64,000 nt of DNA, taken from assembly GCA_026706075.1 (NCBI GenBank), contig JAPOZM010000114.1, positions 17,051 through 81,050 on the forward strand, given 5' to 3'. The stretch comes from Gemmatimonadaceae bacterium. GTDB taxonomy: Bacteria; Latescibacterota; UBA2968; UBA8231. Position 1 is the stretch's first letter; each line of letters begins with the position of its first letter. Below the pieces are notes generated by a model, which was given only the letters and a program-made list of their open reading frames with translations, was not told the origin of the DNA and did not search any database. The position numbers were made by a program, and so were the translations under genes. Positions 59,740 to 64,000 of the stretch are shown piece after piece.

Positions 59740-61256
59740 TTCCGGTATTCGGCGGTCACGTCGAGGTGTCGCTTCACCGAGTAGAACCGGTATTCCTGGG
59801 GTGTCATCCCGGAGTCCTCCTCGATGTCAAGGCGCGCCTTGGTGGCCTTGCGCATGTCCTTCAGGCGGTCGCCGTTGTCCGACCGCATGTATGTGGCCAC
59901 ATCCGGGTGGACCCGGAGCCGGAAGCGCCGCTCCCCATTGCCCGCGTAGGCCCGGCGCAACCAGCGCTCGATCTTGGTGATCGTCGTGTCGGGTCCCAGG
60001 ACCCTGCCTGTCCCGGCACACACCGGACACGGCTCTGACTGAGTGTGCAGCAGGTTCGGGCGCACCCGTTGGCGCGTCATCTCGATCAGGCCGAACTCGG
60101 AGATCTGGGCGCAGATGGAGACCTTGGCACGATCCCGGCGCACCTGCTCGATCATGGCATCCACGAGCTTCCTGCGGTTGCGCTCGTCGTGCATGTCGAT
60201 GAAGTCGATGACGATGATGCCACCGATGTCGCGCAGGCGTAGTTGGCGGGCGACCTCCCTCGCAGCTTCCAGGTTGGTATGCAGGATGCTCTCTTCCTGG
60301 TCGCGCTTGCCGGTGTTTCGCGCCGAGTTCACATCGATGAAGGTGCCGGCCTCGGCATGGTCGATGACCAAGGAGCCGCCCTTCCGCATTCGGACCTCGC
60401 GTTCGGTAACCTTCTCCATCTCCTTCTCCACCTTGAAGTGGTCGAAGATCGGTTTCCGGTCACGGTAGAGTTCTACCCGCTCTCGCAGCTCGGGGGAGAC
60501 GCTCTTGAGGTACCCGATGATCTCGCGGTGCAACTCCCGCGAGTCCACCACCAGTCGGTCGACGTTGTCGGTGAAGAGATCGCGTATGATGCTCGACGTC
60601 ATTCCCAGCTCCTGGTGCACCAAGGCCGGGGCCGACGCTCGGCGGGCCTTCTTCTGCAAGCGACGATAGGCGCGGTGCAGCTGTTTCAGGTCGCGCCGGA
60701 AGTCCTTCTCCTGCTGGCCTCGTCCTTCTGTGCGCACGATCACGGAGAACCCCTCCGGCAACTGCTTCCGCACCACCTCCCTCAGTCGTCGGCGCTCATT
60801 CCAGTTGCTGATCTTGCGGGACACGCCCACCCAGTCCCCGTTGGCCATGAGCACGACGAATCGGCCGGCCAAGGCCAGTTGGGTGGTGATGCGGGCGCCC
60901 TTGGTGCCAATCGGTTCCTTCGTGATCTGAACGAGCAGTTCCTGGCCCTTCTTAACCAAGTCCTGGATCGGAGGATACTGGCGGGGACGACGCCCGTTTC
61001 TGCGGCCGCTGTCCTCCTCCTCGTTCTCTGCCTCCACCAAGTCCCGTACCTGGAGGAAAGCGGTCCGCTCCTGCCCGATGTCGACGAAGGCAGCCTGCAA
61101 GCTCGGCAGGACGGCAGTCACCCTGCCTTTGTAGATGTCTCCGACCATTCGCTCCGCTTCCGGGCGTTCCACCCAGATTTCGGCCAGCTCACCTTCCTCG
61201 ACGATGGCGATACGGGACTCGTGAATTCCCTGGTTTATGAAGATTTCTGTTCCCAT
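59736..61256 (-). CDS. rng: Ribonuclease G/E family protein
   Basis: The 506-residue protein is RNase G-like. The S1 domain is near residues 30-130 (VGDIYKGRVTAVLPSLQAAFVDIG). The catalytic DNase I-like core holds the two metal aspartates in FIDVNSA and IDFIDM. The zinc-link cysteines lie in CPVCAGTGR. The C-terminal scaffold of RNase E is missing. It would process 16S rRNA and decay mRNA. I chose ATG 61256 (GGAG 5 bases before) over GTG 61262. Confidence 0.92.
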   Translation of the reverse strand: MGTEIFINQGIHESRIAIVEEGELAEIWVERPEAERMVGDIYKGRVTAVLPSLQAAFVDIGQERTAFLQVRDLVEAENEEEDSGRRNGRRPRQYPPIQDLVKKGQELLVQITKEPIGTKGARITTQLALAGRFVVLMANGDWVGVSRKISNWNERRRLREVVRKQLPEGFSVIVRTEGRGQQEKDFRRDLKQLHRAYRRLQKKARRASAPALVHQELGMTSSIIRDLFTDNVDRLVVDSRELHREIIGYLKSVSPELRERVELYRDRKPIFDHFKVEKEMEKVTEREVRMRKGGSLVIDHAEAGTFIDVNSARNTGKRDQEESILHTNLEAAREVARQLRLRDIGGIIVIDFIDMHDERNRRKLVDAMIEQVRRDRAKVSICAQISEFGLIEMTRQRVRPNLLHTQSEPCPVCAGTGRVLGPDTTITKIERWLRRAYAGNGERRFRLRVHPDVATYMRSDNGDRLKDMRKATKARLDIEEDSGMTPQEYRFYSVKRHLDVTAEYRN

Positions 61257-61413
61257 TCTCACTCCGACAGAGGGACGCAGGGTCCCCGTGATTTCAGTTT
61301 TTCGGATAGTCCCCTCCTCGAGGTTGCCGCAGAAGACGCGCTCGAAGGCGGCAGGCCTGCAGGACGACCCCTCGGGGACAGGTGCGGTTCCGCGGCCGGG
61401 AGAGCGGGGAGGG

Positions 61414-63315
61414 TCACTCCAGTCCTCCGGACAGCACGCGGTCGTACTCGGTCGGATCCCGCAGCAACGTCACGGCCGCCTTCACCTGAGGATCGTCTTT
61501 CAGGGCAATGATAAGGCTGGCCTTGCGCCCCTCGACGCGCAGGGCCAACTCACGCCGCAACTCGGACCGCAGGTAGCTCTCCAGGTCCGCCGACAGGGGC
61601 TCGGCCCCTTCCTGGCGCCCGGCGGCCAATTCGAGGCTGTCGATCCGCGCCCGGACGGCCCCGTCCCATCCGAACTCGTCCGCCAACCGCCTCAGCCCCT
61701 CCAGGGCCTGGCCAAGCTTCCGGCCGCGGGCGACCCCGGCGGTCGATCCGGGCAGGTACTCGCGGAAGGCACACATCATCGCGTCGTCCACCTCCGGCGA
61801 GGGTTGGGCCCCGCCCTCTCCCGTCCTGCCCACATAGTCCACCACGAAGTCGAAGAAGACCCGGTGGCGCCGCAATTCCTGAACATACGGCGGGGAGACC
61901 ACCCCCTCGACGACGAGATCCGGCTCGATTCCTCCGGTGCCGTAGACTGGCCTCCCTCCGTTTGTTCTGAAGGAAGCGCTGTCCGCGACAACGCTGGCCG
62001 ATCTCGGGGATCCCCGGCCGGCGAGGTCTCCGAGAGTTGTCTGGAGTATCTGTCCGGACAGCCTCTCGTCCAGATCGAATCGTGCCCGCAAGCGATCTCC
62101 TGCGACATCGAAATCAGGGGATGAGAGCACCACGGACAGCAACTGACCGCCCGGGAGACTGACGTCTCCGAAGGGGACCGGCTGCAGCAGGCCCGGCAGG
62201 GCGAGAGACTCACGGTGGATGCTGCGGCCGCTCGGGGTGAAATACAGGGCCGTGGTGAGTTTCAGGGCAGCGCGATCCTCGTCCCGGAGATCGAAAATCG
62301 TCTGGACGGATCCCTTGCCGAAAGATGTCGTCCCCACCACGAGGCCGCGGTCGTTGTCCTGCAAGGCACCGGCGACAATCTCCGCGGCGCTCGCGCTCCC
62401 CCCGTCGATCAGGACGACGAGCGGCAGATGCGGTGACGGGGGGCGACGCTCCGAGCGCTTGGTCTCCTCGCGCCGGCCGGACCGTTCGCGAACGGAGACG
62501 ATCGGGGCGCCTCTCGGAAGGAACAGGTCTGCCACTTCCGCTGCCTGGCTCAGCAGGCCTCCGGGGTTTCCCCGGAGATCGAGGATGAGGCCCTTCACGT
62601 CGAGGGCGGAGATCCGCTCCAGGGCGGCTTCCATCTCCGCCGACGTTTCCTCCGAGAACCGGGTCTGGCGCATGCTGATGTATCCGATCCCCGGCAGGAT
62701 CTCCTCGGCGACCGCGACGCTGCGGATCTGGATCATCTCCCGGACGATGATTACATCCCAGTCGTCGAGCACCCCCCGCCGATCGACGGTGATCCGCACC
62801 GAGGTTCCCGGATCTCCGCGCAGATCATTGACCACTTGCTCCAACGAGCGCCCGAAGGTCTCCCTGCCTTCGATGGCCACGATCAGGTCACCTGGAAGCA
62901 GCCCCGCCCGGTCCGCCGGGGTGCCCTCGATAGGGGCGATCACCACCGGGGTCCGATCCTTGATGCCAACCGTGATGCCCAGCCCGGCGAATCGCCCCGT
63001 CGTATCCTGGCGGAGCTGCCGCAAGCCCTCCTCGTCGAAATACTGGGTATAGGGGTCCAGTTGCCGCAGCATCCCTTCGATGGCGGCTCTCATGATGGCA
63101 TCGTGATCCACGGGATCGTAATAGTGCTCGATCACTCGCGCGTACACCGATCCGAAGCGGTCCCAGCTGTCATTCAGGGAGCCATAGCGGTCCTCCGGCT
63201 CACAATTGGCCGGGGGCATATGGCCGATCAGCGCCGCAATTGCGGTGGGCAGTGCAGTCCGACTCCAGATCCCCGGCCGCTCTGAAGTTCTCATCTCTCG
63301 ATTCGGCTTCCTCAT
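61414..63315 (-). CDS. S41 family C-terminal processing peptidase
   Basis: The 633-residue protein has an N-terminal membrane or signal-like segment, a PDZ domain at about 105-190 (GLGITVGIKD; AGLLPGDLIVAIEG) and the S41 catalytic domain. The nucleophile serine lies in DGGSASAAEIVAGAL and the lysine in GTTSFGKGSVQ. A long C-terminal part (about 230 residues beyond the core) is unassigned. ATG 63315 overlaps the tmk stop by 4 bases. It would cleave periplasmic proteins at C-termini. Confidence 0.9.
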   Translation of the reverse strand: MRKPNREMRTSERPGIWSRTALPTAIAALIGHMPPANCEPEDRYGSLNDSWDRFGSVYARVIEHYYDPVDHDAIMRAAIEGMLRQLDPYTQYFDEEGLRQLRQDTTGRFAGLGITVGIKDRTPVVIAPIEGTPADRAGLLPGDLIVAIEGRETFGRSLEQVVNDLRGDPGTSVRITVDRRGVLDDWDVIIVREMIQIRSVAVAEEILPGIGYISMRQTRFSEETSAEMEAALERISALDVKGLILDLRGNPGGLLSQAAEVADLFLPRGAPIVSVRERSGRREETKRSERRPPSPHLPLVVLIDGGSASAAEIVAGALQDNDRGLVVGTTSFGKGSVQTIFDLRDEDRAALKLTTALYFTPSGRSIHRESLALPGLLQPVPFGDVSLPGGQLLSVVLSSPDFDVAGDRLRARFDLDERLSGQILQTTLGDLAGRGSPRSASVVADSASFRTNGGRPVYGTGGIEPDLVVEGVVSPPYVQELRRHRVFFDFVVDYVGRTGEGGAQPSPEVDDAMMCAFREYLPGSTAGVARGRKLGQALEGLRRLADEFGWDGAVRARIDSLELAAGRQEGAEPLSADLESYLRSELRRELALRVEGRKASLIIALKDDPQVKAAVTLLRDPTEYDRVLSGGLE

Positions 63316-63953
63316 CGGTAGGGGAAGTTCCGAAAACGGCCCAGGAGGCATCGCTCGATGGAGGCCGCCACCTCCTGAACCCCGGGACTGGCGTCGAAGA
63401 GGAAGCACCGCTCCGGGTCCTTCCCCGCCAACTGGCGGTAGGCAAGGCCGACACGCTTCTGCAAGGCCTCGCCCGCGGCCTCGATTCTGTCCCCGCCTCC
63501 CCCCCTGTGGCCCCTCCGCCGACGCGCCTGGTCCAGGGAAAGGTCCAGAAAGATGGTGGCATCCGGCTCCCGTCCGCGTGTTGCCACCTTGTTGACAGCC
63601 GACACGAGCTCGGGCCCGAGCCCTCTCCCCGCCCCCTGATAGGCAAACGAGGATGCCGCATATCTATCGCTGATCACCGGCTTTCCGGATGCCAGCGCCG
63701 GCTCGATCAGCTCCTGCAGGTGCTGCCTCCGGCTCGCCGCATACAGGAGCAACTCGGCTACGTCATCCAGCGCTTTCAATCCCGGGTCAAGAACCACGGA
63801 TCTGATTCGCTCCCCCACCTCCGTGCCTCCCGGCTCTCGGGTCTGGACGATTTGGTGGCCCTCCGCGCGCAGCCGATCGCACAGGATCTGGCATTGGGTG
63901 CTCGTGCCCGAACCGTCCGGGCCCTCCAAAACCACGAAGAGTGGCGACTTCAT
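63312..63953 (-). CDS. tmk: Thymidylate kinase
   Basis: The 213-residue product has the dTMP kinase fold: P-loop region EGPDGSGTSTQ (10-20), the DR(Y) motif ISDRYAASSFAYQG and EPGGTEVGERIR. In the usual GxDGxGK[ST] loop the lysine is replaced by Thr17. Some bacterial Tmk proteins are known with this change, so function is likely, but it is unusual. It starts at ATG 63953, 47 bases from the window edge, and is followed by the S41 protease with a 4-base overlap. Confidence 0.88.
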   Translation of the reverse strand: MKSPLFVVLEGPDGSGTSTQCQILCDRLRAEGHQIVQTREPGGTEVGERIRSVVLDPGLKALDDVAELLLYAASRRQHLQELIEPALASGKPVISDRYAASSFAYQGAGRGLGPELVSAVNKVATRGREPDATIFLDLSLDQARRRRGHRGGGGDRIEAAGEALQKRVGLAYRQLAGKDPERCFLFDASPGVQEVAASIERCLLGRFRNFPYR

Positions 63954-64000
63954 GCTTTGGCGGAACGGCCGACAGGGGGTGATATAGGGGCCAATCTGCG

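Overview
The window is about 64 kb of GC-rich chromosome (by eye well above 60% G+C) from a Gram-negative, probably uncultured bacterium. No rRNA is present, so the phylum cannot be fixed. Several traits suggest the FCB-related candidate phyla (Latescibacterota, Eisenbacteria, Krumholzibacteriota and relatives) or Acidobacteriota: secreted proteins ending in a YPNPFNP-type FlgD-like/sorting domain, a reaction-centre-type dihaem cytochrome, System I cytochrome c maturation with a CxxxY-type CcmE, a membrane pyrophosphatase and a DUF1611-family DgcN. I see no prophage, insertion sequence, integrase or CRISPR array. The longest gene-free stretch is 285 bases.

Layout. 1-11.6 kb is accessory: a zinc-finger protein cut by the window edge, the dgcN-dgcA D-glutamate pair, an ATP-dependent LigB-type DNA ligase followed by a DUF1016_N/SNase-like fusion protein, an exported RidA, an alpha/beta hydrolase, an amidohydrolase divergent from a six-hairpin-like protein and an SGNH hydrolase, and an AbiEii-type nucleotidyltransferase with a small partner. 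11.8-16.4 kb encodes an NAD-linked formate dehydrogenase (NuoE-NuoF fusion plus a Cys-type molybdenum/tungsten subunit). 16.4-23.9 kb is a leftward run: gapA, a DtxR/MntR-like regulator, a BASS transporter, a spermidine-synthase-like protein and two tandemly duplicated secreted beta-helix proteins. 24.2-26.1 kb holds a PhyH-type dioxygenase and an Ldh-type dehydrogenase.

26.2-33.9 kb is mostly leftward housekeeping: ispE, tRNA-Gln, rplY, pth, hppA, rpsF, a DUF2232 membrane protein and rplI (rpsR is absent from its usual place), then a lipoprotein and a broken or frameshifted membrane protein. 34.0-42.0 kb runs rightward from a near-consensus promoter and a hairpin leader: a 1263-residue repeat protein, a sigma-54 activator, an HtrA protease and an M24 peptidase. 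42.1-49.0 kb is a complete-looking ccm operon with a CcmF-CcmH fusion and two accessory proteins. 49.0-53.6 kb carries two bifunctional-nuclease proteins, a lipoprotein, two glycosyltransferases and a dihaem cytochrome c. 53.6-64 kb is leftward: tmk, an S41 protease, RNase G, rplU, rpmA, frdABCD and sucCD.

How the genes fit together. Formate dehydrogenase supplies NADH. FrdABCD and SucCD link fumarate, succinate and succinyl-CoA. The ccm operon would mature the dihaem cytochrome. The hppA pump couples pyrophosphate to an ion gradient. The sigma-54 activator, HtrA and repeat-protein block looks like an envelope quality-control unit. Many neighbouring genes share 4-base ATGA or GTGA stop/start overlaps, which suggests strong translational coupling.
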